Numbered from the stretch's first letter, positions 50,899 to 61,585 are shown. The stretch is DNA of 64,000 bases from Ditylenchus dipsaci (GCA_004194705.1 SADC01000118.1:1-64000), one strand, 5' to 3'. Translations and numbers: made by a program. Notes: a model not told the origin generated them from the sequence alone.

Positions 50899-52850
50899 CT
50901 CCACCCGACGAAAGTGTTGGCAGTGTCCGGAGAGGAATGTCCATGGTCTCGGTGGAGTTCGGTCGGCTGGTCAACTCATCTTCTACTCTTGAGGTCTGAT
51001 TCCTCGTCTGCAGCTGGTTACGGTAAAGTACCTGGTCGTCTGATCTGAGTTCCTCTGCACATTCCGTTTGTTGACTTCGACGTCTCAAGGCTCTAGTGCA
51101 TCCAGACATACACGATCGTGCAAGGCTTCTCACAGGGATCCACAGCGCCATGCAGAATAGGTTGAACCAGGAACAGCTCCAGAGAAATTTGATGGTGGTT
51201 AGCAAACTGCAAAGTCCAACCCATATGAAGAATCCAACCTTGAGCAACCACCAAAGCCATTTGGTTAGACTTAGTTCATCCATGACTGATGAGCGGTGGT
51301 GTGATCTCCAGCGCTTGTTGGCAGTGAAACCCGATCTCCAGTTGCTTTGTTTGAGTACTTCAATTGCTGTCTTTGGGCTAGCTAGTGCGTCTGCCTTTGT
51401 GGAGAGTCAAGGTACGAAATGCTCTGAACGGGATGTCGTCAAAGACGTTTTTTCTCCCATCTTGCATTTCTTTAACTGCAGATTCCTCAACCACAGTGTG
51501 TACTCCATTAGGCTGGTCATAGCGGTGAAGGGTGCTGTCTAGTCTATAATATAGTGAGCGGCATTCCACTTCTTCACCTGTACTCTTCAGCTCTTCTGTT
51601 TTTGGGTCAAGGAAGGCATCAAGCTGTATTTGAGAGTAGAGGGTCACTGGGACGGTATTGTAGCATTTTGGAGTAGCTCTTCCGTGAATCATTCTGTCTG
51701 GGATTGGTATGCAAGGCCACACTTCAATAATGTCACTTGTGACCCAATCAGCCGTGATAGCCTTCTCTTCAAGCATCTTCTGAGCCTTGCCGTCGCACTT
51801 GAAGTATGGTCGTTGCTTGGCGGCAAATCTCCTAGGGTCTTGCAGAAGTTGAATGCCATCGCATTGTGCACAGCCTTGGTCACATTTCTTGACGTCACTT
51901 GAGCTGCTGTTATTTGAGCGGCCAGCTGCTCGGTGAAACATAACTCCAGGTTTTGTCTTCTCTTTTTTGGCGCTGCTCAGCTCTGACACCATAACCTTGC
52001 TCAGAGAGCGCCAGGGTCATATTGCAATCCACTACAAAAGGAGTTTTGCTGGCAAATGTTAGTGCAAATCCACATTGTTGGCCATCCAAGCCTGCTGAGT
52101 GACTACACCTTCCAAGTGGCTACTTTCAGGTACTGGCACTGCCTGTTGTCGAAATGCTTCGGAGTCCAAATGATAAGACTGCCATCCGCAAGCTGACACC
52201 TTCCATCTTTTAGCTGGCAGTAGGAGGTATCGCCTAGAGGGCTGATGATGCCTTGCCATAGAGCTGAGTGAAAGATGGTAGTATTTCTCCAGTGGCAGTT
52301 TGTGACCTTTTGCACCTTGGATCCAGAGATAAAGCTTGCAAATCTGTTTGGTATCTCTTCTGGGATAGCTGAGTTTTGCGTTGAAGCCCCATCCAGTGCT
52401 GCGGCCATTTTCCCTCGCTGCACATGTTTTCATTTACCATCTTAGTGCATTCTTCTGCGGAGACTGTGAGAGGCTCATGTGATTCATCCAAGAATGGGTC
52501 GCCAAGAAGATTGGTATAGGAGGTTGTGCTCTCTTTGACCTTGAAGCAGTAGTAGCCATTTGTTTCATGGTTCTGGGTGTTTTGCTGATAGACTGTGTAG
52601 GTTCTGTTGAATGGGGCCATTTGTCTTTCCAGCGCAATTTTGTATAGCATTGCTTGCTCGTCATTGTGCTGGGGATCTTCCATAAGGTGCCACGGCCTCT
52701 TTTCGGCATATCATTGCTGCTTGCGTACTTCCTGCTAGAATGGTCAGTATCCAGAGGACACCTCCAAACAGCAAAAATTTTGACTTCAGACGTGGGAGGC
52801 AGGCACAGAACAGTACCAACAGGATGAGAAATGGCCACAACTGAGAAGTC
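50882..52850 (-). CDS. env-like: Envelope-like glycoprotein ORF (frame-broken)
   Basis: The last ORF of the element. It opens near 52850 with two hydrophobic segments, the second signal-like and ending around STQAA. An ectodomain-like region follows with regularly spaced Cys and several N-x-T/S sites (for example FNRTYT, NGYYCFKV, GDTSYCQLKDGRCQL, WTPKHFDNRQCQYL). Then comes a Cys-rich part (KKCDQGCAQCDG, 51880 region). A long hydrophobic transmembrane stretch (51180-51265) precedes a basic Cys-containing tail that runs to the LTR edge. The reading frame changes several times, so it is not intact as read. The layout fits a class of env genes in nematode BEL elements, possibly phlebovirus-glycoprotein-derived; I cannot confirm the family by eye. 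Confidence 0.65.
50899..50906 (-). promoter_or_regulatory. Polypurine tract
   Basis: GGGTGGAG on the element's sense strand lies directly before TGTCGCGAG of the 3' LTR, the position expected for plus-strand priming. Confidence 0.7.
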
Positions 52851-53005
52851 GCTTCTGATTGAGACTGTGAATGTGCTTCTGTAATGGGTAAGTTGAATGC
52901 CAGAGCAGTACCAATGAGGCGAGGACCTAGTTTGGCAAGTCTCTGAGTAATGGATTCAGGTCGTGTGCTTCATGTGCTGCCTGTGCGACGTCATTCTTGC
53001 AACCT

Positions 53006-54626
53006 TCAGACAGTTTTCCAAAGGATGTGAAGTAGTTGGCTTCTTGAGGATTTTGTCTTCAAAACTGGGTGATGGCGCAGATTGCGCTTCATTTGCAGCT
53101 GGTCATTCTCATTCGGCCTTGGCCAACGTCCGGTTTCACTTGTTTTTTCAATTGCACTCGCCAGAGCTGATATTTCCTTCTGTTTGCTTAACGTGAATAG
53201 GTGTTCACGGAGAATGTCAAGCTTCAGAGGCTCTGGTAGGTTTTCTATTGCCAGCTGTAGCTCATGACCATTCGGGTGTCGCAAGCTGTGTTGGGTTGGC
53301 CCTATGACCACATGCACTACTGCAAAATGCCTGTATTTCCGCAACTGATGCTGAAATTTGATCAGCGAGTGGCGGTCTTCTAGGCCTTCTGTGATAAGCA
53401 CAAGTGCTTTTGTATTATGTGGTAAGTAGAGCTGTGCCTCAAAGTGGTCAAGCAGTTCAGTGAGTTTGGCTGGGGCACGGGTGTAGGCTCCTAGTTTCTG
53501 TCCTAGCTGCTTTGCGAGCTCACTTCCAACAATTATGAGTGGAGATTGCACTGTTTGGAGTGGCTGGTTCAGCATCTCTCTTCTTCTTTTTGTCAAATCA
53601 AGTCCCAAAAATTTGGTAGTGCAGTATACAGTTGGCCCAAGTCTTCTGTTGATAAGCTTGTGTATACAATCGGCCACCAGGAAGTTGCTTCGTGTAGCAA
53701 AGTTTCATGAGCTTTTTACAGCTGGCATCTCTTAAAGCAAGGATGTTAGCAATGTCAGGGCGACTCCATGCCTTGAACTTCTTCAGTGCACCTGCGCTGC
53801 TCATGCAGTTTAGGTGGACTAAGGCATTTTGCTGGTCCCAATCAATCTTTTGGAAGAACCTCTTAGCATCCTCTAGGTTCATGTGGCGCAAAGCACAGAC
53901 CGTGGCTAAAGCAGCTTGTAGAGTGTGGACGGGGTGGTCGCGGAAGGCTTTAGTAATCGAGATTTTCCACTCATCCTTACAACTCATCAGCTGGATCAGG
54001 TCATGACGATTCACTGGCAGGCAATTCAAGTGAAGTTCTTGGCCAGGTGTGCACAGTGTGTCTAACTCCCAGTTGGTTTTAGAGTTGTGGCTGATTTGAA
54101 TGAGGCCACTTTCACACATCCATGGAGCTGGTGCCGGAGAACTTTGACGAATCCGTTTTTGGGAGTGTTCTTGCTGTAGATTTGGGATAGGTGGGCAGCT
54201 CTTCTCAGCTAGATTTGCCGAAGGTGCCTCAGAGTAAGACCCTTGGTTGGACTGATACTTGCTTCCTGGTTTACTGCACACCTTTGGAGGTGACCGAGAA
54301 ACCTTGTAGAACTTTGAGGGCTTCTGGAATTCTTAGCACGCTTCACTGCTTGGTGTTCTTTCTGCCTGGAGTCTCTAGTTGAAGGTATTTGACGAAGGAA
54401 CTGCTCTGTCTGCTTGCTGCTCGTAGATTGCCGGTGCTTGGCAGATGAGCCAGTATTTTCCTTGCCTTTACTAGCTGACACAATTTTCGGGGTTGGTTGT
54501 TGTTGGACTCATGCTTCTCAGAACTTCGGGATTTTCTGGGGCGACTCTTCTGCAATTGAGGCTCTATAAAACACTCATCTTCACATCTTCAAGGCCAGCT
54601 AAGGACACAGCATCGTCAATATCCAT
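53006..54626 (-). CDS. Unknown ORF between integrase and env
   Basis: About 500 codons in at least three frame-shifted pieces (about 54626-54209, 54281-53598, 53677-53006). It begins at an ATG (54626) 2 nt after an acceptor-like CATTTTAG, so it may be translated from a spliced subgenomic RNA. N-terminal third: Ser/Lys/Gln-rich, low complexity. Middle: helical, with a conserved-looking core (LIQLMSCKDEW, HTLQAALATVCALRHM). C-terminal third: alternating strands and helices, LIIVGSELAKQLG, later ALVLITEGLEDR and HPNGHELQLAIENL. These resemble the GxS, GxND-like and His blocks of SGNH hydrolases, which is only an inference. BEL/Pao elements do not usually have a gene here. Confidence 0.6.
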
Positions 54627-54730
54627 ACCTAAAATGCTGTTGTTAAATTTTCTTCCCATTCCCTGTAATCAGGCCTGTTTTTGCGCTCTCGCAAAACGCG
54701 CGTAGGGGTGATGGCTGCTCTGGAGCACCA

Positions 54731-56389
54731 TCACCAAAGGTGTCGGCTCCGGTGCGTGAGTTGACGGTGGAGTTTCAAAAACTTCTGGTAATTCCAAAGG
54801 AATAAGAAGTTTGTAGGGAGGCGCAGCAAGCGGTTTCCGTGCGAAAGTACTTCCGCTGTGCGAACTACACCATCGTTGCTTTCAACTAACTTGTTTATTC
54901 GACCCATTTTCCAGGTCCCTCGAGGTGCTAACTCTTCTTGAATAAGCACCACCTCACCGACAGCTGGCTGACGGTGATTTGCAGATGAATAGGGAGTCTG
55001 CCGTTCACGGAGTGAACGAAGGTACTCTTTTCTCCACTGGCTCCAATACTGGTCTAGTTTTTTTGTTGATTGGAGTAGGCTTTTGATCAACTTGTCGCGG
55101 TTGGTTTCATATGGATTGAACTCGTCCAAAGCTTCTGGATCAGCTATTGGGACTCCATTTCTGCTCGAGTGTGGCAACAGAAAATGTGCTGGTGTCAATG
55201 CCAAAGGCGCTCCGACCTCTTCACTCTGGTAAGTTATAGGTCTACTGTTCATCACGGCCTCTATTTCGACAATTATTGTCGAAAAATCATCTAGACCAGT
55301 TTTTTGAGTTCCAAGTGTGCGTTTGAGGCATCTTTTGGCTATTGCTATTAACTCTCAAACACACCTCCGCGCCAGGGTGCTCGTGGTGTGTTGAATTTCC
55401 AATCTATTTTGTGCTCGACCATGTAGTTGCTGATTTCTTTTTCCGTTTTGGCGCCCAGGCAATTCGAGTAGCCTTTTCTGCGGCCACAAAGTTAGTGCCA
55501 TTGTCAGAGACAATTGTTCGCGGCATTCCTCTTCTGGCTACAAATTTACGAAATGCATTCAAGAAGGCTACAGCTGTGCAGTCTAAGGCTGTTTCGAGGT
55601 GAACAGCTCTTACTGCTAGGCAGGTTACTATCAGCACCCAGACTTTAAAGTTTTTGGTGGGAGCCCTTTTTGGGCCTTCGAAAATGTAGAAGGGGCCAGC
55701 ATAGTCTAGTCCTATATGTTTGAATGGATCACTCGGATTCACTCGGCTAGAAGGCAGGTCCGGCATTGGAGGAGCCTTGAATGGTTTAGCATCCCAACGA
55801 CGGCAGACAAGACAACCAGATTTTAACGTGTTGGTCACTGTTCTTCGGCCTTGTGGTACCCAGAAATTTCTTCTGAGCTCACAAAGGGTGATGCCTGGTC
55901 CAGCATGTTTGGCTTTCCAGTGTATGTGCACTATCAGAAGCGGGCAATTACTGAGTTTTTTGGCAAGTAAATTGGGAACTTCTCATTTTTAGCTGCATCG
56001 CTTCGACCAATTCTGCCCTTGCTCCGGTAGAGACCCTGATTATCTAAGTACAGGTCGAGAGACCGAATCAGTTTTTCCGTTGGAGGTTGCTCGTTTTGGG
56101 CACATTTGAAGCTGAGCATTTCTGCGTTTTCTAGTTCTTCGGGAGTCAGCTCTGTCACATGAGCAACTTTTGAACTCCAGCTTGCATTTAGTGGTAGAGG
56201 TTGAGTGTAGTTGACATCGCCAACTACTTGTTTCAGAACGATTTTTGCTGATGCCGCTGCCTTCTTGACAAATTTATGCACTATAGCTACGACCCGAATG
56301 TATTTCACAAAACACGGAGCTAATTTTGGCCATTTAGAAGGCTCAACCAATCGAGTGAATAGTTCTTGAGCAGCTGATGAGACGATCAA
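54731..56389 (-). CDS. Integrase region (H2C2 zinc domain, rve core, DUF5641-like C-terminus)
   Basis: Inserts element cDNA into the genome. 56389-55934 is the leader with the end of the RNase H/Pao region. 55931-55404 has His residues in HIHWKAKH, the CLVC pair, core Asp in GLDYAGPF and second Asp in SDNGTNF. The catalytic-Glu block (GGVFES) is near 55360 in another frame, followed at once by a stop, as if one T were lost at about 55350. 55255-54731 is the DUF5641-type tail (TPAHFLLPHSS; QYWSQWRKEYL; VLIQEELAPRGTWKMGRI). All catalytic residues are traceable, but the frame is interrupted. Confidence 0.9.
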
Positions 56390-56541
56390 CGTAGGCTCTT
56401 CCTCAGGGATTAGTTGGCCACACTTAAACTGGTAGTTTTTTTCGTAATTTGGCCAATTTTCAGCAGGTGTTTTCAGAAATTCTGGTCCGCTCCACCAAAG
56501 CCTATTCGCTCTCAGCTCTGCTATAGTACACCCCTTTGTGC

Positions 56542-57059
56542 CTAAGTCAGCAGGGTTGTGCTCCTTGGGGTGTGTTTCACCTCTAAACCTGGCATGGCTT
56601 TGATGGCTATAAGCCGATTTCTGATGTATACAGGGTGCCGCTCCTCGCTCGCTAGAAAGTGAAGTACATCCTGAGCGTCAGTCCAGATGACAGTACGAGT
56701 GATCAAGAGACCAAGGCACTGTTTTGCAAATCGAGTTGCTCTACATCCCAATTGAACGGCAGTCAATTCCATTTTTGGTATGGTGAGTGTTGACTTAACT
56801 GGTTTGCACTTATTTTTTGCAAAAATAAGCCAGCATTGAGCAGCCCCTTTGAATTTACTTGCCTCAGGTAGACTGTTGCGGCCATTGCACTCACTGAAGC
56901 ATCAGTAAAGCAGTGCACTTCATAAGTTCCCAACTCATATGGATCAGCCGTAAGACGAGGCAGCTCGATTTTCTGGTGTCCCCAACCCTTGTGGCTTCTT
57001 CGAAGGTAATTTTGTCGGTAAGAAGAACCGGCTGATCCCATTTTTCGGCTCTTGACCAC
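56542..57059 (-). CDS. RNase H / Pao (peptidase A17-like) region
   Basis: Removes RNA from the RNA:DNA hybrid during reverse transcription. HCFTDASVSAMAATVYLR carries the first catalytic Asp; MELTAVQLG the Glu (56772 onward); WTDAQDVLHFL the next Asp. A frame change between 56772 and 56763 splits it. The region upstream (to 57514) contains the BEL-typical DPLGLVSPVVLPLKELYQ linker. Confidence 0.85.
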
Positions 57060-58058
57060 GACCTTTGATAGAGCTCCTTCAGCGGCAGAACAACTGGTGA
57101 AACTAGACCGAGTGGATCAAAGCAGCTGGCCATAGTGCGAAGCACTTTCCTTTTTGTCAGAGGTGGTTCAGCAGGCTGTGGGAAGTTGATTGTGAGCGTG
57201 TCGACCACTGTGTTCCATACTAATCCAAGCACTTTAGCTATCTTCTGGTCTTTTGCCAAGCTATCTAGATTCAAGTTTTTCAGTGCAGTAGGATTGTTGG
57301 AGATGAATTGGCGTAAATTCATTCCAGCCTGAGCAAAAAGTTTAATAGACTCTGCTGCCTTTTCACTCAGATCTTCTTCTGGACCAGCTTTAAGGAAGCA
57401 GTTGTCATAGTAAGTCATTTCAGCAATTTCCTTAGCCAACGGTGTTCCAATCTTTTTGAAATGAAGAGCCATAGTTCCAGTTAAGAGAAACGGTCCACAG
57501 CTGATTCCAAACACGACGCTTCCAAATCTGAGAAAGCGGAGATTCTCACCAGTGGGCGGTTTTCCGGGTCAAAGACCCATAAAAAGCTCAAAGCATTGCG
57601 GTCTTCTTCATTGACTCTTACTTGATAGAACGCCTTTTCAATGTCGGCTGACGCCACTTGAGCCGGCAAGCGAAACTTTATAAGTGTTGCTACCAAATCA
57701 GCGAAAAACGTTGGTCCAGTCTCAAGGCAGTCATTCAGCGAGTTGAAGCTGTTGTGAGCTTTTGAAGAGGCGTTATGCACTATCCTCATTTTGTTGTAGC
57801 CTTCTCTGCCTTTATAACTGCGTGATGTGGCATGTAGAATTTTGGGCCAGCTGGATTTCGAGAAGCTTCTTCTACAAATTCTTTTTCGAGCAAACCATTT
57901 ATTTGGAGGTGGTACTGCTGTAGAAGTTCAGGCTTTTTCTGCAGCGCTTTCAAAAGCGAGTTTAGCTGACCCCAAGCTCGACCATAGTTATCAGGTAGTT
58001 CGAGCCTTGGTATGATCCATGGAAGGCCTACAGTGTAGTGACCATTCTCAAACTTCAT
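56891..58058 (-). CDS. Reverse transcriptase, with YYDN instead of YxDD
   Basis: Copies element RNA to DNA. N-terminal part 58058-57786 (YHLQINGLLEKEFVEE; FYMPHHAVIKAEKATTK). Motif A is in 57789-57481 (ASADIEKAFYQV), preceded by MRIVHNASS. FGISCGPFLL and the catalytic-loop block MTYYDNCFLKAG are in 57514-56891. The loop has Asn at the position of the second Asp. I recall YVDN-like forms in some nematode BEL elements, but from memory only. At least two frame changes, near 57787 and 57500-57540. Confidence 0.9.
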
Positions 58059-58144
58059 GGATTCTTCTAGCCTCCTGAAAGTTTCTTCATCACTGATATC
58101 AGGGTTCTCGGTGATGCCGATGTTCTCCAGCTTAAAATGATCAG

Positions 58145-58726
58145 CTATTTGGCGTTTAGCTCAACCTCTTCTTCTTCAATTGTGAGGGAGTTAGCGCTGA
58201 TGTGGACTGGTCGTCCTCGGTTACTTTCTGGAATGGATCCTCGGCCACTGATGAACGGCCCCAGAATGCTGTCAGCGAGGCATAAGCCATTAGATAAGCG
58301 GCGCTGTAGCTGTATTTCCAAATCCCAATAGTAGTCAATCCCGATGAGAATATCTGGTTCTTCGTGGATTAGCTCATATTCACTTGCTAGTGACATTTTT
58401 TCTTCCACTGGCACAATAGCTGTTTTTGGAATCAGCTTTGGGAGTGTCCGACCGAAGAGATACATTGCTCCATGCTTTGTCTGCACTCCAAATTCAACCA
58501 TGTTTGATTGCAGGTCGATGGGTGCATCTACCAAAATTGGGCGAACTGCAACCTTGTCCCGAGACTGGATAGGGAATCCCGCCTTTTGTGAGAAAGACTC
58601 TTTCAATAGCGTCCCATGACTCCCTCCATCCACAAAAAGTGTCGCTTCAAACCTTTTCTGACTATCACGGGCAAACACTGTGATTTTGCGACACATGAAA
58701 ATGGATGCATGCCCGGGTGTATCCAA
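58145..58726 (-). CDS. DUF1758-type aspartic protease
   Basis: Processes the Gag-Pol polyprotein. FVDGGSHGTLL has the Asp-x-Gly-Ser core in DGGS form, FSQKAGFPI follows, and LIGIDYYWDL is the conserved second block (hydrophobic-GxD). About 190 codons open in one frame, continuing beyond to NSLTIEEEEVELNAK. Confidence 0.88.
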   Translation of the reverse strand: MDTPGHASIFMCRKITVFARDSQKRFEATLFVDGGSHGTLLKESFSQKAGFPIQSRDKVAVRPILVDAPIDLQSNMVEFGVQTKHGAMYLFGRTLPKLIPKTAIVPVEEKMSLASEYELIHEEPDILIGIDYYWDLEIQLQRRLSNGLCLADSILGPFISGRGSIPESNRGRPVHISANSLTIEEEEVELNAK

Positions 58727-59249
58727 AGCGTTTGAGTTGATGTCTTCTCTTGTCTTGACTCCGTAATTGCGTGTGCTACTTGCTTCTCGTTTTTGCAGAG
58801 TGCACTAGGATGATCTCCCTTGCAGGTCCAGCACTTTGCTGGATAGCGACAGTCCTGATCTTTGTGCACTGTTTCAGGCATTTTAAACAAAGCTCAAGCT
58901 CTCTGGCTCTGCTGACTCTCTGGTTATAGTCCTTGTATGCAGTGCACTTATTTGTGTAGTGCTGCTGCTGACAGAGCTGACATGGATTTTTTGGACCAGT
59001 CCCAGCTCTGGGTAGGCTTGGTTGTTTTTCATCACTAGCCTTGGCAGGTGGGCCTGACTTAGAATCTTCCTCGTCAGCCTTTTTATATCCTCTGCCTCTT
59101 CGATTTCGTCGAAATTTCGTCGATTTTTGCTTAGTGTCAACGGCAGCTACAGTTTGTTGAGGTTGATCATCATTCTTCTTCTTTGGACTGGTCTCTGCTT
59201 CAGGCTTTTTCTCGCGGTCCTTGTTTATTTGCACTATCTGATCAAGCAT
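58603..59249 (-). CDS. Gag zinc-knuckle region
   Basis: Nucleic-acid binding part of Gag. A Lys/Arg-rich linker (FRRNRRGRGYKK) is followed by CQLCQQQHYTNKC and CLKCLK, then in the next frame DCRYPAKCWTCKGDHPSALC. One frame change near 58880. BEL gags have this CCHC-like set (established knowledge). Confidence 0.85.
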
Positions 59250-59260
59250 CTCTTCCTGCT

Positions 59261-60022
59261 CTAGAAGTTTCCAAATTCAGCCCTGAATTGTTGAGTCGAC
59301 CATTTCGAGGACATCTGCTTTGCTTTGTGCAATTCTCTCAGGTATGGTTTTGGAATTTTTGCCTCCAGCATCAGATATGTTTGAGGTCCCTCAACATCCT
59401 CCCCCGCTGCTGCTAGCTGTCGGCAAAGCCTCTCTAGCTTTAGGTGAAAGGATTTTAATTCAGACAATTTATTAGCGGGTTTTAGACTGGCCAGCTGAGT
59501 GTGCAGATCTCGTATCAAGGCATCTGTTCGACCATACTTGGCTTTCAGAAGATTGACTGCTGTGATATAGTTGCTCTCCGAAAGTGTCAGTCCTTCAACT
59601 ACTGCGAGGGCCTCTTCCTTAAGCAAGCTTTTAAGATAGGCCATTTTTTGAATTGGCGCGATTTTTGCGTCATGAACTGAGGCCTTGTAGCTCTCCCAGA
59701 ACTCTGACCATTGCAATCGCTCTCCTTTGAATTTTGGCAGGCTTAGATCCGGCAGTTTGACCGACAAAGTCGGCATAACCACTGCTTGGCCAGAAGATGG
59801 TGTGCCATCTTGTGCTTGTTTTGCCTGTAGTTCTGATATTTGCAGCTTTAGTTTTCCCCGCTCAGCTCTTAGTTTTTCAACCTTACCTTCAGCTGAATCA
59901 ACTATTTCTTCTAATTTAAGGCTTGCCTCGCACTCATCCATCAATGGCTGATGCTGTGTTCTTTCATCTTTTGTGATTTTTTGGGAAAACACAATCCACG
60001 AGCCCCTTGTCTCATTTATCAT
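59261..60022 (-). CDS. Gag N-terminal part (DUF1759-type)
   Basis: 254 codons. A coiled coil (residues about 30-70, KVEKLRAERGKLKLQISELQ) is followed by the DUF1759-type capsid-like domain (LPKFKGERLQWSEFWESYKA; MAYLKSLLKEEAL; AVNLLKAKYGRTD). The frame ends near 59261 and the homologous continuation lies in another frame at 59249, so one indel separates it from the zinc knuckles. An earlier ATG at 60056 is in a different frame. Confidence 0.9.
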   Translation of the reverse strand: MINETRGSWIVFSQKITKDERTQHQPLMDECEASLKLEEIVDSAEGKVEKLRAERGKLKLQISELQAKQAQDGTPSSGQAVVMPTLSVKLPDLSLPKFKGERLQWSEFWESYKASVHDAKIAPIQKMAYLKSLLKEEALAVVEGLTLSESNYITAVNLLKAKYGRTDALIRDLHTQLASLKPANKLSELKSFHLKLERLCRQLAAAGEDVEGPQTYLMLEAKIPKPYLRELHKAKQMSSKWSTQQFRAEFGNF

Positions 60023-60541
60023 CTCTATAGATGTGACTAGCGTGCTGATTTTTCATCGATGCAGTCAAAGTTGAACTGGGCTGTGGCCAGATTAGATGAG
60101 AGGCTAGATTTGCTATCAAAAGCGAATTTAGCTGGGTCTTGGGAGTTAAGAGTGCGCTTAATGGTGTTTGCACATTGTTTTAGTTGTGCGATAAACGAGG
60201 TTGTCATTGCGGGTGTTGTCTATTCAACAGCGCAAAGCGCAAGAACAGGCCTAATTTTTTTTTTTCCTATGAAAGTGGCTAGAGCCCTTAAAATTTGCTA
60301 ACTTAAGCTTATTTGGGTCCTAACTAACTATTTGTTTTATACTCTGCCAACCTTTGAAACTATTTTCTTTGCTCAAAGAGCGAAAATATTTCTATGCTCG
60401 GTTGCGAGTTTTTTCGACCCTAAGTTTAATTTAAAACTTACTTTGCCAGATTTTCGCAGGGTCGCAGGGTCCAGACAGTCGCAGGGCAGTTTGTGAGTTG
60501 GTCTGAAGAAGAGGCAGGCAACAATTAGCAGGTTAGTAATA

Positions 60542-60554
60542 GCCAAGATCGCCA
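60542..60554 (-). promoter_or_regulatory. Putative primer-binding site
   Basis: TGGCGATCTTGGC on the element's sense strand begins 2 nt after the 5' LTR. It has the TGG start expected for pairing with a tRNA 3' CCA. The tRNA was not identified. Confidence 0.6.
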
Positions 60555-60556
60555 GA

Positions 60557-60865
60557 TGTTGAATTGCGTTGATAAATTCAACTAGAAAATAATCAAAAAT
60601 AATTTTATTTGCTCTTTCTAAACACACAACTAACTAGCAGCGAATACAGTCCAATACAATATAATGCCTAGTTTCCCAAAGGACTGCCTGCTTCTCTCCG
60701 TCTTGTAGGCGGAGAGAAGCAGGACAGCATAGTTACATCAAAAACAATGTGTTAGATTTAAATCTGGGAGAGCACACAGGAATGTGCTGCAAAAAAGATA
60801 AAAGATTTTGGTTTTAACAGATTAAAAAATAAAATCAATAAAAGGACTTTATCGCACTCGCGACA
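60557..60865 (-). repeat. 5' LTR of the BEL/Pao element
   Basis: 309 bp. Identical to the 3' LTR except for one A in CAATAATAATG/CAATATAATG and two A's in ATTAAAAATAAATC/ATTAAAAAATAAAATC. No substitutions. Confidence 0.97.
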
Positions 60866-61260
60866 ATAGATAAACCTCATGCTTGCTCGAGTTTCCGAGT
60901 TCATGTCCGAGTTCAACTTGAGTTTGGATCAAGGGTGTTCATGTAGTCGAAAATCCGAACATATACTTGAACTCGGAGGGTTTTACGTAGTTCGAGTTTG
61001 AGTTCAAGCTCGAGTTTAAAGTATTCATGTATATAACTTACCACTCATAGTCTCAACCTACAGTGTTTGAAAACTTGGTTTTTTGCAGTTTTACTAAACG
61101 AGAGCCCAATTTCGAACACAAACTCGAAGTATGTGAACACCTTCGAGTTTAAGTTCGGGTCAAGTTCGAGTTCGGATCAGGGTGTTCACGTAGCCAAAAA
61201 CCTGAACTCGAAGTACCTGAGCAATCCTTTTCGCTGTTTGCCTTTAATTTTCAAACCAAA
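60866..61260. repeat. GTTCGAGTTCGG word array
   Basis: 60885-61015 and 61110-61220 contain GAGTTTGAGTTCAAGCTCG and TTCGGATCAGGGTGTTCACG words in inverse orientation, flanking an AT-rich centre. Same layout as the hAT-like elements. It directly abuts the BEL 5' LTR. No TSD identified. Confidence 0.5.
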
Positions 61261-61585
61261 TTTAGAATGACATTTGATAGAGATAGGAGTAGTTACCGGA
61301 GCGGAGATTTATACATCACTGGTAGTTACCTTCATGACCACCCGCTCCCCCGCTCCCCATTTTGAAATAGATTGCTTGTATTATGACAAAAGAAGAAAAA
61401 TCAACAGTTGGTTTATTTGACATCGTATTTAGTTTTTCAACAATTGTATAAATGTTACATCTTTAAAAAACAAACTCAGTCAAAATGTTCTTTTCAAGGC
61501 AATCTCTATCAATATGAGTCATTACCATCAAAGCTATTTGCATGAATTGCAGGCATCTGAATAGCTCTTGTTACTCTAGTGCTTT

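Larger units (their letters stand above)
50591..60865 (-). mobile_element. BEL/Pao LTR retrotransposon with env-like gene (Tas/semotivirus type)
   Basis: 10.3-kb element on the minus strand. LTRs are at 60557-60865 (5') and 50591-50898 (3'). The PBS-like site is 60542-60554 and the polypurine tract 50899-50906. Order from the 5' end: DUF1759-type gag, zinc knuckles, DUF1758-type aspartic protease, reverse transcriptase, Pao/peptidase A17-RNase H region, integrase with DUF5641-type tail, an unknown ORF (54626-53006) and an env-like ORF (52850-50882). The order and domains define BEL/Pao. Env-bearing members include the nematode Tas element (established knowledge). LTRs differ only by three A/T indels, so insertion is recent. 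There are many frame breaks. No TSD: flanks GTTCTT (left) and ATAGA (right) do not match. Confidence 0.96.
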
